This document shows, in pieces, positions 32,379-44,975 of a DNA stretch of 64,000 nt. The stretch is from Anoplopoma fimbria. Lineage: Eukaryota; Chordata; Actinopteri; Perciformes; Anoplopomatidae. The position numbers were made by a program, and so were the translations under genes. The first letter of the stretch is position 1; each line of letters opens with the position of its first letter. Location: the NCBI RefSeq assembly GCF_027596085.1, contig NC_072470.1:4109688-4173687 (forward strand). The letters are read 5' to 3'. The notes beneath the pieces were generated by a model. That model saw only the letters and a program-made list of their open reading frames with translations, was not told where the DNA came from and made no database searches.

Positions 32379-33155
32379 ATGGGCAGGGTAATATTTATCA
32401 TGTGTTTTATATCTGGTGCTGTAGAAATAAATAAATGAACACCTATAACATATAATGTATGATGCAATCTGTTGTGCAAAGGTTTTACTCTTCCCCTGTA
32501 TGTTTTTTTAATGCAGATTATTTTCTACGAGGAGAGGAACTTCCAGGGTCGCTCCTATGACTGCAGCAGCGACTGCTCGGACATCCACATGCACCTGAAC
32601 CGCTGCAACTCCTGCAGGGTGGAGAACGGGTGTTTCGTGGCCTACGACCACCCCAACTTCATGGGTAACCAGGTGTTCCTGAAGAGAGGGGAGTACTCCG
32701 ACTTCCAGCGCATTGGGAGCATGATGGGCATGATGGGAATGGCCATGATGGATACAGTGCGCTCCTGTCGCATGATCCCCATGGTAAGACATTTTGGTAG
32801 GACACTATAATGCATGTGATGGAATACAAGAAAGGCAGTCTAGAAACTGATATCATGTATTGTCTTCCTCCAACAGCACAGGGGGCAGTTCAGGATGAAG
32901 GTCTACGAGAGGGAGAACTACAGCGGCCAGATGCACGAGCTGATGGACGACTGCGAGTCCCTCCAGGATCGCTACTCAATGTCCGACTGCCAGTCCTGCA
33001 ACGTGATGGACGGCCACTGGCTGATGTTCGAGCAGCCCAACTACAGAGGCCGGATGATGTACGTGAGACAGGGAGAGTACAGGAACTTCAGAGAGACGGG
33101 ACCGAGCAACATCACGAGAATCAGCTCCATCAGGCGCATCACGGACAACTGTTGA
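32379..33155 (+). CDS. crygm: Gamma-crystallin E, M-type, with Met-rich insertion
   Basis: Lens structural protein. Exon 1 at 32379-32387 (MGR), exon 2 at 32517-32783 (89 codons, starts [13 protein letters not shown]), exon 3 at 32877-33155 (starts [17 protein letters not shown], ends ITDNC then TGA). Exon 2 is eight codons longer than the family norm because of the loop [15 protein letters not shown] before SCRMIPM, close to the inter-domain linker. 184 residues in all. Exon 3 is very similar to that of crystallin D ([27 protein letters not shown]), so D and E look like an inverted duplicate pair. Polyadenylation signal AATAAA at 33167-33172, only 12 bases after the stop. Confidence 0.95.
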
Positions 33156-33174
33156 TTGTCGTTGAAAATAAAGA

Positions 33175-34590
33175 TCATATTTTGAAGTATCTCTCTGCTG
33201 TTTTGTAGTTTTCTTTCTGAAAGTCAACCCCACCCCACAGGGAAACATTTACATTTTGATTCCTCAATAAAGATTTGAAACCATTTATGTATATACATGT
33301 TTACATTTTGTGAAAGCTGCCATGAGAACAGCTGAGTCATTTTTTTATCACAATAAAGTTGACTGTTCCTCAACAGTCAACTCATCACACCTCATTTCTG
33401 AACGTTTTGGTGAGTTCACGTAAAACATTTTTTCCCTCCATTATAACAACTTCTCCTTATTTCAAACATAACATGAAGGTATTAATTAGACTTTTCATTT
33501 TAAGCATCATTACTGTACATCACGGCACTGCAGAACAACTTCATTTTGTGCGCATAGTTTTACGATGGACAAACAGGTCGTAATATATCATAAAAACATT
33601 AGAATAATAATAGATATTTTGTATTACTTCTTTACCTAAATAAAATGGCATTGAGTAAATATTATAATTGCATGTTGGGGAATTTGTTAATCAGTCTTTC
33701 TTGAGGGAGGCGCTAAAGGAAAGGAGTTTTATCCCTATTTAGGCCATTTATTCGCTCAGTAAATTTCATGGCAATCTGCATGATATATTTTGAGATATTT
33801 TGCGTACAAAGCTGTCCTGGGTGGTGCTGCAGTAGAGGGACGCTAATGGAGTGTTTCATCCTCTGAGGAGCATGAATATGTTCAGATAATTATATAGTGA
33901 TCTGCCAATTACATTTTTCACAAGTGGACATTTTGGCTTCGTAGTAACACAGAAGGAAAGAAAAGCAGGACACAAAATATATCGGGATTCTTCTTTTGGG
34001 CACCAATGAGATGTTGTTTTGCACTGAGAGATTATGTAAACCTGGTGTTAATTATAGGATAATGAAACAAACATGTCCCTCCTAGTGAGGAACAATGTGT
34101 TTACCTCGTTTTACTTTTGTGTCAAAACCATTAAAATGTTCTTTGGGGACATAATGAAACGTAATGTAGCAAAAGTATGTAAGTGATAGAGTTACTGATC
34201 TGACTACATAAAGTCCGTTACCGTTTGATAACTTTGCCCACCATAAACTGGTCATACCAGAACAAGTACTGCTGTAGCTGCAAAAATCCTGAATCTACTG
34301 AACTGAGCTATGGTGGGTTTTTATTTCTTATGAATTCAACATTTGTAAAAGGAGAATTGTGTTATTTCTGCTTTCAAAAGTGACATATTTTAGCTTTAAA
34401 ACAAAGCATTTGTTTGTCTGTTGTATACTGTTCTCTCAACATAAACGTGTGCCATTATGAAAATGATGGCACAAAAAAAACCCAAAGGTAATGCAATAAC
34501 TAGAGTTTGCTTTGTCACCCTGAAATCTGCACCACTACTATTTAATCTGTCCACAGCTTCGATTGTATAATACAGTAGGGACATCCATGC
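33175..34590. other. Spacer between crystallins E and F
   Basis: AT-rich. The part near 33745-33850 (AATTTCATGGCAATCTGCAT and GGTGGTGCTGCAGTAGAGGG) resembles a dispersed fish repeat. No coding sequence seen. Confidence 0.4.
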
Positions 34591-34596
34591 AGATGA

Positions 34597-34661
34597 GCTG
34601 ACTCAGCCATTGTGTACAATTGAGGGGGCAGATTCGTTTGATGTCACATGATGCATAAAAG
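34597..34661 (+). promoter_or_regulatory. Promoter of crystallin F with a Maf response element
   Basis: GCTGACTCAGC at 34597-34607 is a near-perfect palindromic Maf response element core. CATAAAAG at 34654-34661 is the TATA-like box, 46 bp downstream, and the ATG follows at 34697. The spacing matches that seen at crystallins D and E. Confidence 0.65.
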
Positions 34662-34696
34662 GGTGGGTAGAACAACAGAAATCAAATAGTGTGACC

Positions 34697-35895
34697 ATGA
34701 GTGGAAAGGTAATGAAGGGTAGAGGCCGCTGCACCCGCCGACTGACCGACGCTGCTTCAAGCTCAATCTGACATTTATACTGAATATGTAGCAAAAATGG
34801 TGCAGCACATAACTTCTGTATGTGATTTGTGTTTATGAACTCACTTGTACTCACATGTACCTCTTCTAATGTTTTTGTCTCCAGATCGTCTTCTTCGAGG
34901 GGAGAAACTTCCAGGGCTGCTCGTATGAGTGCAGCAGCGACTGCTCTGAGATCTCCACTCACCTGAGCCGATGCAGCTCCTGCAGGGTGGAGAGCGGGGC
35001 GTTCATGGTCTACGACCAGCCCAACTACACGGGCCAGCAGTACCTCCTGACCCGGGGAGAGTACCCCGAGTACCAGAACACCATTGGCTTCAATGACTGC
35101 ATCCAGTCCTGTCGCATTGTCCCTGTGGTAAATATGAGCACAGTGTCACTAAACAAGGAGAGACGAAGGCAGACAGTCAGGAAAAGAAAAAAAAAAATAC
35201 ATTTGGTTGCTTCTTACCTAGAATCAGATGAGAATATTGAGATCAGTTGAGTCTCCAGCAGAGATCCAGGATGTGTTGAGGGGGAAAAACTTATTTAAAA
35301 AAATCTTAGCTTAAAAGTCCTCATACTTGGTTTTCTCTGAGCTTTTAATTGTATTTCCCAGTCTTTATATCTCCATGACGACTTAGAAGATGGGACGTGG
35401 TTGAAAACCCTGTTTCTAAAAATGTCAACTTTATTGTACGTTGCATCTTGTAAGCTAGCAGGCTAGCTAGCAATACCTCAAAAGGGTTTGTTAACATTTT
35501 TAGTTGCACATTTCTAAACAGGATGATATTTAAGAAGATGAAACTTCCTATTTCCCAGCATAAAGTTTTGCTTTTTTGATTCATGCATATTTAATGTAAT
35601 TTGACATGTTGTATTTCATCAGCACAAGGGCCCCTTTAAGATGAGGATCTACGAGAGGGCGAACTTTGAAGGGCAGATGCAGGAGCTGACGGATGACTGC
35701 GACTCCATCCAGGATCAGTATCAAATGTCGGACATGCAGTCCTGCAACGTGATGGAGGGCTACTGGCTGATGTTTGAGCAGCCAAACTACGAGGGCAGGA
35801 TGTTTTATCTGAAACCGGGGAAGTACAGGAACCTGAGGGAGATGAGCAGCGATGACATGAGGTTCAATTCAATCAGACGCATCACAGAATCTTAA
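34697..35895 (+). CDS. crygm: Gamma-crystallin F, M-type
   Basis: Lens structural protein. Exon 1 at 34697-34708 (MSGK), exon 2 at 34885-35127 (81 codons, starts [13 protein letters not shown], ends SCRIVPV), exon 3 at 35623-35895 (starts [17 protein letters not shown], ends RRITES then TAA). Phase-0 introns with GT/AG ends; 175 residues. [13 protein letters not shown] and [19 protein letters not shown] place it with D and E. FFEG in place of the usual FYED in the first Greek key is a small oddity. AATAAA at 36103-36108. Confidence 0.94.
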
Positions 35896-35899
35896 CTGG

Positions 35900-38130
35900 C
35901 GAATCCCTTATATTTAGCTAATAGGTTTTGCAGATGCTTTTGTTTCATTAACATTAACAAGATGTCGAAGTGAGAGGCAAAAAAAAGAAGGAGCCTTGTT
36001 TTTATCCTGAAACTGTGATTTGTGCATTGTTTGCATGTAGTTCCAGTTGTACTGTGCAATCCAGCCACCATGAATTTACCTCTATAACTGTGCGATGCGC
36101 ACAATAAAATGATTTGACGCATATTTGATGTGTGAATTTATTTTGAACTCAATAACACTGCAAATAAAAGCGCAAACTTGTGTAGCATTAATGGCAAATT
36201 TACAGCTTAACATCTAAAATATAAATATACAGCACACTAGCAGACTTTATATTTCGTATTCATATTTTTTGTGGGTTTGTATTCAGTCTATGTTCATGAA
36301 AGATGTGATAAGTCATAGAAGAGGATGATATTTGCGCTACAAACACAGCAACTTGTAAAAAAAAAAATTGCCTGTATTTCCTGAATTTTTGTTAAAGTTA
36401 TTAAAATGCTGCATTCATTCGGCTGTATTTACATGCAAAAAATAATGTGATTGTTGCTTTTACCATCATAAATAATACTATCAAATATCATCACCTTTAC
36501 ACAACAACAACTCCATTTCCCTTACTTCCTCCACTATATTCAAAATCAGCATAAAAAATGTACATTTACTATGATAAAGTTTAGTCTGTGTCACACAGAT
36601 TACGTCACATATTCAATTTGTCTTCCTTTTGTCTGAAACAAGATGAGGACTTTCAATAAGGACGTGACAGGAGTGAAATAAATGAATCCTGATACATCAG
36701 ATCAATTAAACACAAAGAGACTAGTGTTAAACTGAACACTAATGTATTGTAGTGCAGTGAGTAATAATTAATAATTATATATGAACTATTTATGGGGACT
36801 ATTATGGATTAATGAGAGTAGAGTGTTGATAGGAAACACCAATCCATCTATTGTTTATGCATCTGGGTCAACATGGGACATCCATACTCCATTATTTCAC
36901 ATCTACTACCGGTACCATACAGTCTAAATTTACTGTCTTCACATATGTAATTAAAAAAGCAAACAAATAACTAACAGCAGGGCAAGAATACGCATAATTT
37001 AACCAAACTGCTGGTATGACAAGACAGGACAAGACGCTACATGACAAATCCTACGCTCTGATTGGCTAGAGCCTGTTGCCTTCATTGTATTGGTTGAGGC
37101 AGAGTAGGGCGGGTCATGCCTTTGACTATAGTAGAAAACAAATATTGCAGCTAGAGCTAGCTTAGCATGCTCATGTCTGTAGATATCAATGCAACAAAGT
37201 ACTTATGTATTAAACATAACATTAACACTGTAACCTCTTTACATTCACAAATTAGGGCCACATCTTACACATTGCACCTTTAACTAGATATTAAGAATAA
37301 ATAAATCACAATTGACCTTAAGCAGTAAACTTAAAGTGTAAACACATATATGCATGTTAATAAAAACGCTAGTTGCTGTGCATACTATGCACTTAGACAT
37401 ACACTAAATATCTCGATACATGTGCGTTCAACTGTTCAACACTGATGCTGTTACTGCTCTCAGTTGAGCAGCTCTACTGTACAAATCATTCACATGCCGC
37501 CTGTTGAAGCGGCATTCTAGAGCTTAGTCTATAGAGGATGTCACAATACAGGGCGGGGGGGAATCGCTGGCAAACAAAAGAGAAAACTGAAAGATCCAGT
37601 GCCTACATAAAAAAAACACGAAGTTATCCTGACACGAATAGAATAACGGTCTCTGAATTGTAAATCATATAAAAGCTGCTGCTGTGTACAGAAGCAAGGC
37701 AGTGGTTGTGTTCGCTTCACAGGATGTTGAATATTCAGCATCTACAACGTTAAATTAAAAATGTTGCATTTCAGTCCTTTCAGATGTTGATTTTTAAAAT
37801 GGACAGAATCACTACAGCCTCCGTTACAGTAGCACAATCGTCTGCATAAAAAAGGGATTGATTGGATTTAATGTATATTATGTTTTCTGATCTACAAAGA
37901 TAAATGTATATGATAATACGAGATGGATAAATAAACTTTGTTCAAAAGAAACATGAGCTTTCCAATGAGTTTTTCATAATTTCATACAATAACATGTACA
38001 ATGCATGTTTTTGGAGATCTACTTTTGGTTTATTTGTAGATTCTATAAGTGTTTTCATCAAGTGAAAGGGAAGCCCTCCGCTCCAATCAGCTGATTTGCT
38101 TCCTTAAACAAAAATATTGTCCTGTGAGTA
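35900..38130. other. Spacer between crystallins F and G
   Basis: AT-rich, no genes. The part at about 37030-37285, ending ACATTGCACCTTTAA, has the look of a dispersed repeat. No other structure stood out. Confidence 0.4.
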
Positions 38131-38135
38131 AAAGA

Positions 38136-38200
38136 GCTGACGGGCCCGGCTCATTGTTCTGGGTCACAAAGCCCACAGGTCACCGGTGGGTTATAAAAAG
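38136..38200 (+). promoter_or_regulatory. Promoter of crystallin G
   Basis: TATAAAAAG at 38192-38200, 53 bp before the ATG. GCTGAC at 38136-38141 is a Maf half site 50 bp upstream of it. The second half of the element is not conserved. Confidence 0.5.
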
Positions 38201-38252
38201 CAGCGCGGAGCTCACGGCCTCCGCTGCAGTGTGACGAAGGTTAGCCGACACA

Positions 38253-39038
38253 ATGAGCAAGGTAAGGCTGCTTGTTTTGCTGTGTGCCTTTTGTGTCTCT
38301 GCATACCTGCGCGGACTATTCAGCCGGAACCGGTGAACTGGAAGCGTTCTCACATTGTGGTCTCACATCTTAATCCACATTTATCTTTAATTTGACCCAA
38401 TATCATCTACATTCTTTTTTGATTTAAATCAATGGATTGATGTTTCCAGATCATCTTCTACGAGGACAGGAACTTCCAGGGTCGCTCATATGAGTGCAGC
38501 AGCGAATGCTCCGACCTGCATTCCCACTTCAGCCGCTGCAACTCCATTAAAGTGGACAGCGGCGACTGGATGGTGTATGAGCGACCCAGCTACATGGGCT
38601 ATCAGTACTTCCTGAGGAAGGGCGACTACGCAGACTACCAGCGCTGGATGGGCTTCAACGACTGTGTGCGATCCTGCCGTATGATCCCTATGGTAGGCTT
38701 CAGTTAGACGGATTCACCTTCAAAATCAGGTGTTTCCTTTGATAACCCTCACTTTGTCTGTCCTGCAGGACCAGAGCTCTCACAGGATGAATATCTACGA
38801 GCGCCCCGAGTTCGGAGGCCGGACGATGGAGCTGACCGAGGACTGCCCCTCCCTGAACGAACGCTTCCACTTCAGCGACATCTCCTCTTGCAACGTGATG
38901 GACGGCAACTGGATCTTCTACGAGCACCCCAACTACAGGGGACGCCAGTACCTGGTGCGCCCCGGAGAGTACAGGAGGTTTAACGAGTGGGGGAGCATGA
39001 GTTCTCGGGTGGGATCCATCAAACGCATCTCTGTTTGA
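38253..39038 (+). CDS. crygm: Gamma-crystallin G, M-type domain junction with gammaS-like features
   Basis: Lens structural protein. Exon 1 at 38253-38261 (MSK), exon 2 at 38450-38692 (81 codons, starts [13 protein letters not shown], ends SCRMIPM), exon 3 at 38769-39038 (starts [17 protein letters not shown], ends IKRISV then TGA). 173 residues, compact introns of 188 and 76 bp. It retains tryptophans ([29 protein letters not shown]), so it is intermediate between the Met-rich D-F group and gammaS-like A-C. AATAAA at 39073-39078. Confidence 0.94.
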
Positions 39039-39412
39039 GAAAAAACAGACTCTGTACATCTGAAGTTCGGTCAATAAATCTATCCAACTACTTTAGTTCT
39101 GATGCTTTTGTTTTCTTTGGGCTCTTTGGAGTTGTGGGTTTGCTTTGGTGACATATTAGATCTCATTGCTTCTCCACTGTAATGATCTCTGTAATGATCT
39201 CATTAAAGTGGAGAACGTAGCACGCAAGAGTTCAGACCAGCTACATTTTGAAGATAAAGAACTATTATATCTAAAATAGTCCAGGAAATGTTGGAAATAA
39301 ACAACAAATAAATGATGGAAACATTAAAAAAAAAAAGAGACATACGCACACAGTTTAAGCCCAGCATGTTTATTGAGAACAGAGAGAAGAAGAAAGTTTT
39401 TTTCAAAGACTT

Positions 39413-40773
39413 CTAGTTGAAGTCGGTGATTCGCCGGAGCGAGCCGATCCTTGAACTGGAGCCGCCCCAGTCGCTGTATCTGCGGTACTCTCCGGGTCTC
39501 ACGTAGTAGGGCCTTCCCCTGTAGTTGGGCTGGTCGTACATCAGCCAGTGGCCGTCGACCACATTGCACGAGTTAATGTCAGACATACGCAGGCGGTCCT
39601 GGATGTTGGGGCAATCGTCGCTCACCTCCTGCATTTGGCTGCCCATGTCTGGACGCTCATACAGTCTTATTTTGTAGGAGCCACGGTGCTGCAGGAAGAA
39701 CAACATTTATGAGTCAGACTTTACGTATTATACAGTAGATTTGTGAGCATAAAAACAATCCAACAAATAGTTCCACAAAGAATGATTTAAGCGGTTTAAC
39801 CACCCAACTTAGAGCATCTTTTAAGCTGCATGGAGTCCCAAATCGATGGAGTTTAACCAACAGACATCCTGATGTGCTACATCTGAGCTATCTTCTACCA
39901 CAGCTCAGAAGGATCATTTTTCTTTAGGGAGGTTTTATCCAATGAGTTGCTGAGGATGTATGTTGCCAAAAAGTGCCTCAAACTAGTTCTAAGAGGCCTT
40001 TTTTTTTCCAACTTAGGCAACACTTTTAAAGTTTATTGTATCATATTTAAGATTTGAGGGACTTGGTTTTTACAATCTTCAAGAGCATACTATTAGCTAC
40101 TTTTCAGTTTTATAAAAGACAGATTCTGTGTCTGAACTGATACATATTGGTACAACTGATAGCATATATACTTATAAAAAAAGTGTAAGCAATCAGTAAG
40201 TGAGCATACATGCATAACTATCTACATCTGTTTCCTTTAGTTGAACAATGTTTTTGCATTTTCTTCCTCAAGCTAACAATTAAATACAGAATTAATTCAT
40301 TTATTCAGTCTGAATGTAAGTACTGTAGGCTCCTTGACCTATATATTATCATCATCACAACACACATGGTTCCATAATCATCCTAATTGATACCTCTATC
40401 ATAGGCTTACCATGGGAATCATGCGGCAGGAGCGGATGCAGTCGTTGATGCCAATCATGCGCTGGTTGTCGGAGTACTCCCCCCTGCGGAGGAAGTACTG
40501 GTGGCCCAGGTATTGGGGTCTCTCATACACCATGAAGCAGCCGCTCTCCACCCGGATGGAGTTGCAGCGGTTGAAGTAGGGGTGCAGGTCAGCAGAGTCG
40601 CTCACGCACTCATGGTGCCGACCCTGGAAATTTCGGTCCTCGTAGAATATGATCTGCGAATGTTTGTCAAAGGACTGATTAATTATCATCTCCCACTGTT
40701 AAAAACATCTGAACGTAAACATGTTTTTAATCTGTATTTTCAGTCACACACATAACGAGCTTACCTTTCCCAT
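39413..40773 (-). CDS. crygm: Gamma-crystallin H, M-type
   Basis: Lens structural protein. Exon 1 at 40765-40773 (MGK), exon 2 at 40411-40653 (81 codons, starts [15 protein letters not shown], ends SCRMIPM), exon 3 at 39413-39688 (starts [19 protein letters not shown], ends RRITDFN then TAG). 175 residues. It converges tail to tail with crystallin G; stop codons are 375 bp apart and both have their own AATAAA signals (39073-39078 plus, 39369-39374 minus). TATATAAAAGG for the minus strand is at 40829-40839, 56 bp upstream of the ATG. Confidence 0.94.
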
Positions 40774-40779
40774 TGTTAC

Positions 40780-43010
40780 ATTCGTGGGGGCCAGACTGGC
40801 GCTCAGTAGACGCTCTCCGTGCCGTGGTCCTTTTATATAAAGTAGCTGTGTGATGGCACAGCATAAAGTATTGTCATCCAAATAGGTTTTTTTTATAACA
40901 CAGATCTGGTTATGTATAGCGATGCACCGCGGTGTGATGATGAGTTATTGTTGTCCTGTTTTCACATGTTCATCAAAACACCACAGTGAGCTGGTGACCC
41001 GGGGTCAGCGCTCACTGTATCGGTAAACAACAAGCGTTATTTGTGTCCTTTTCATTCATTCATAATGTGATATGCCAGAGACGGAGAGAGCCTTTTTCAG
41101 TCGCTAAGCACGACGCCCCCTTTTCCCTTAACACCATTTATGACTGTTTTAAATGTACACAAAAACTTAACAAGCTGCAAATTATTGCAAAATTCATAAC
41201 CATAAACTGAATCAAATATGACAATGTTGTGAATAATGTCCTCATCTGTGACACCGGGTGGCCTTGGTGCACTTTCATCAAGGTTTTCTTCATAAAATTG
41301 TCATTATTTGATTCATGTTATGGTTTTCTATGTTTCTGATCCGATCTGTACAATGTGTTGACATCTCGCGCCCTCATCAGGTGAACATTTTAAATGTAGG
41401 TTTCAAACCAAATACCTGCAAAACTAATAATGTTCCTAGCAGCCTTTGTGGGTGGAGCTAAATTGTAGCATGTTAACACTAAGATGTGTATCATGCCTAA
41501 ACATTGACATCGGCATGTTAGCAAGTAGCTCAAAGCACTGCTGTGCCTCAGTACAGAGTCAAAGGGCTGCTAGCATCGACTCTTAGCGCTGTTAGCTTGT
41601 GTTTGAGTCATAACTCACAGAAACAGGCTAATCTGTTTTAGAAATGATTTGTCCATTACTGTATATATTCTGTGTACCTTATGGAGCAGTTACACACAGC
41701 ACCAACCTTTGCTGTATACCACAATACACAGAGCAACTTAAATCAAATCATTAAGTGTTTATGCATCTTATCTATCTCAGTAAGGATAGGAAACACATAA
41801 TGATGTACCAGTGTGTAGCGTTCTCTGTTCTGCTCATGCTTATTGAGGCAGCTTTAAGGAGATGCGGCACAAACATTTTTCTGCTCTATCGTGTGGCTTT
41901 TTTACAGGAAAGAACTACAATAGTCTGTAGATCAATCTACAATAAAATCAGGGTTATAAATGTGCAGCATGTTACATATATAATAGTTTATTTGCTCAAA
42001 TATTTAAAATAAATGTAAAGCTTGAATGTGCCCTTTTTGTTGTTTTTATTATTTGTGTGGGCCAAAAAGGTTATGATGATGCAATATAGTAAAAGTAAAA
42101 GTACTGTAGATGGACCCTGAACCTCAACAAACTACATAAACTAAACTAAATAAATGAATAGATACATTTTTTATTTACTAGATAAGTTGAGAGATTCAAG
42201 TGGTGCAGGTCGCTTCCCCTGTACTAAACCTTTACTTGATGAGTTTGACCTTTGAACATGACAGTGATGTACAAAATCAGCATCTTATCAGCAGCATATC
42301 TTAAATAGTATTTAGTTTGTAAGACTGTTGGAATAATGTTGTGCTTTACAATCCAATATTGCTCCATCTGCTCAGCGGTAAAGCAGATTTTGTCCCTATT
42401 AGTTCCTATTAAATACGAGAAGTCACTCCAAACAGTGTAAAGCTCGTCATGCACAGACAGCTGACGCAGAAACACACAGCTGTTTTATAAACCTCAATCC
42501 CAGGTCACGAGATTCAACCTTTTGTTATTCTAAACAGCATTTGGTGCTTTTGCCACCCTGCCAAGGTGTTGATCCCATTCATACAGATAAAACCCTGATT
42601 CATCATGTTCATGGTCTAGACTGGCACAGTATTGACCCCCTCGCTCTTGTTTTAGAAAAGGAATCCTGAATAAAAACATCTGATTGAGTCACGTTTAGTT
42701 TGTCACATGGCTTCTGCTTTAGTCAATGAATAATTTGCATCACAAGATGGTAAACCTTTGCAGAACATGGTGACGTGATCATCCCGCAGTCAGTATTTTG
42801 CTTGAGGTGTTTGCACAAGAGACATGTTGCATTATGGGAAATGTAGTATTCAGCATTTCTGTCGTATGACCCCTAAAATTCACCATAACTCAGCCTCTGC
42901 TGGGTTGATTTTGATATTTTCTTTTTCAATCTGTCTCTTGCGAGTCCTTCATCTTCGCAAATCACAATTTGTTGCATATGAATGCAAAACACAGCCACTA
43001 CAACAAGAAA
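40780..43010. other. Intergenic region between crystallin H and boll
   Basis: Crystallin H promoter at the left end. The part at about 41440-41600 (AGCTCAAAGCACTGCTGTGC, GTTAGCAAGTAGC) matches a repeat I recall as common near fish genes. The rest is AT-rich without coding sequence. Confidence 0.4.
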
Positions 43011-43013
43011 ACA

Positions 43014-44975
43014 TTTATTTCCATTCAAGAACTGGAAACACACTGAACTAAAACTAATGTTGTTAAATGTCATGTGGTATTTAGTATTACAGAGGAAAAG
43101 AAGTACCCAAGAATATGTAAACAAATCACAAAAATATTTTAGATTGGGTTATTCTTTGGTTATACATTTCAGTTTCTGCTTTCGATAGACAAAATATATG
43201 GAGGTGGTAATAAAATAAAACAAAAAGCAATGTCATGAAAAAAATGTAATATTAACGTCTACATTTCACCTGAATTATGAGCGCAAACACGTCAAACTGA
43301 ACAAATATTACAGGGGAATTAAAGCATAAGGATTGAGTAGTAGGAAATATGTCTTTTAAATGTACTAAAATCCATATTAAATTTCAGAGCAGGTTAATTT
43401 AGTATTTGGAAACAGCCCATTTAAAACTATATGAACTTCTATAACACTAGAAAAGTAACTGAGCAACTAATTTACAATGACAAATGACAAGGAACACACC
43501 ACTTTCAGAGAAATTTCCAAGCACTTTTCCAACAAATTGCAGAATAGGTAATTCTATTACTACTTTATTTGTGAAAAAAGGAAACGTGTTGATGTAACTT
43601 ATAGGGCGCAGTTTAAGATGAGGTCACTTCCAAGTCAAATCCAGTAGATTTTGTGAGTCAAAAAAACTGACAAATCTGGGTGAGCAGCTTTGAAAGCAGA
43701 GTGTAAGAGAAGCTCTACTGGTCGCTCAAATATAGAGACGCAACTCCACTATACATGCTCTGTGATTACAAATCAGACCCTGCAGGCTACTGATCCAAAC
43801 TTGCATATGTATTATATTATATATTATACAATATTTTATACACATAGACACTGATGAAGTCAAGAGAGGCGACAAGATGAGACGCAACAGCATCTAAAAA
43901 CTGCAGGATTGACTGTTCATCTCAGTGAGCAACAACTTCACTGATATAAAATCATCAGTGTTGCCTTTTGATATCCTCACAAATATATGTGATCACTGAT
44001 CCACGGAGGATGTACAGCATTGCTCCTCTGTACATTGAGGTAAAGAAGAAAGACTTGACATTGTAAGAAAAATATTCTCAGCTACATCATGGTGTCTGTG
44101 AGCATGAAGCTTAGAGACTCCTGCTTTTGCTATAAACATAACGCTATTAAAAAAGGCAAAACATAAAAAAGTGTTTTTACAAAACAAGAAAAGGGTTCAA
44201 GTTATGTACAAGTCAAATTGGAAGGATAGTCGATATGAGCTTGAGCGTGCTCTCACAGATTTTTTTTTTTATATAGATAGAAATAATGAGGTTTTAAAGT
44301 GTAATTGTTGGAACTGACTATTTTTTTCGATAGTGTACATTTTGAAGGTTTAAAATTGAATTGAGTTTATAAAAAGAGTACAAAAGAAAATAAAGCTTAA
44401 ATGATGGCAAAATGCATTTAAATGTCATTAAATCTGAACTTAGACATTTGTTGAGCTCCAATAATATGAATATTCATTATCTGAATATCTGAATAATCAG
44501 ATTTCAAGACATTGTTTTGTCACAGTAGTTTTTGTGTTCTTATCAAAACCACTACAGTAAATGATATACTGAAAATCTCATGTATAATTGCTGAGTTTGA
44601 GTTAATTGAGGAGAAATTACTATAAATACTGTTATGTACAGTATGCAATGTGAGCCACTGTAAGGTCGTGTAAACCTCAATAATCCAACTGTATTATAGC
44701 ATCAACACAGGAACAGATCTGAGTTCTGTGAGTCTACAAGGTGAGAGCTTCACTGGAGTTGATGGGAACAAGAGCAGCTGACAAAATATCAGCTGAGAGG
44801 CTATGAAATCACATGTCATGAAACATACCGCATTATGTTGTAAGGCACAGGCCTAACAGTTGATGGATCATATCAATATATAATATATTGGAGAAGGAAG
44901 AGAGACTAAATTGACACAGGAGGTCGTGGTGCTGTGTGAGGGATTATCCCTTGACAGGCAGTCGGTGGGTTTAGC
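43014..44975 (-). other. boll: Probable 3' UTR of boll
   Basis: Extends from the TAG stop to a minus-strand AATAAA at 43014-43019. No other gene lies between. The length, nearly 2 kb, is inferred from the signal only; earlier AT-rich signals could end it sooner. Confidence 0.35.

Noticed and set aside
32508..32792. Minus-strand His/Val-rich frame
   Set aside because: Antisense shadow of crystallin E exon 2. Similar shadows lie opposite the other crystallin exons.
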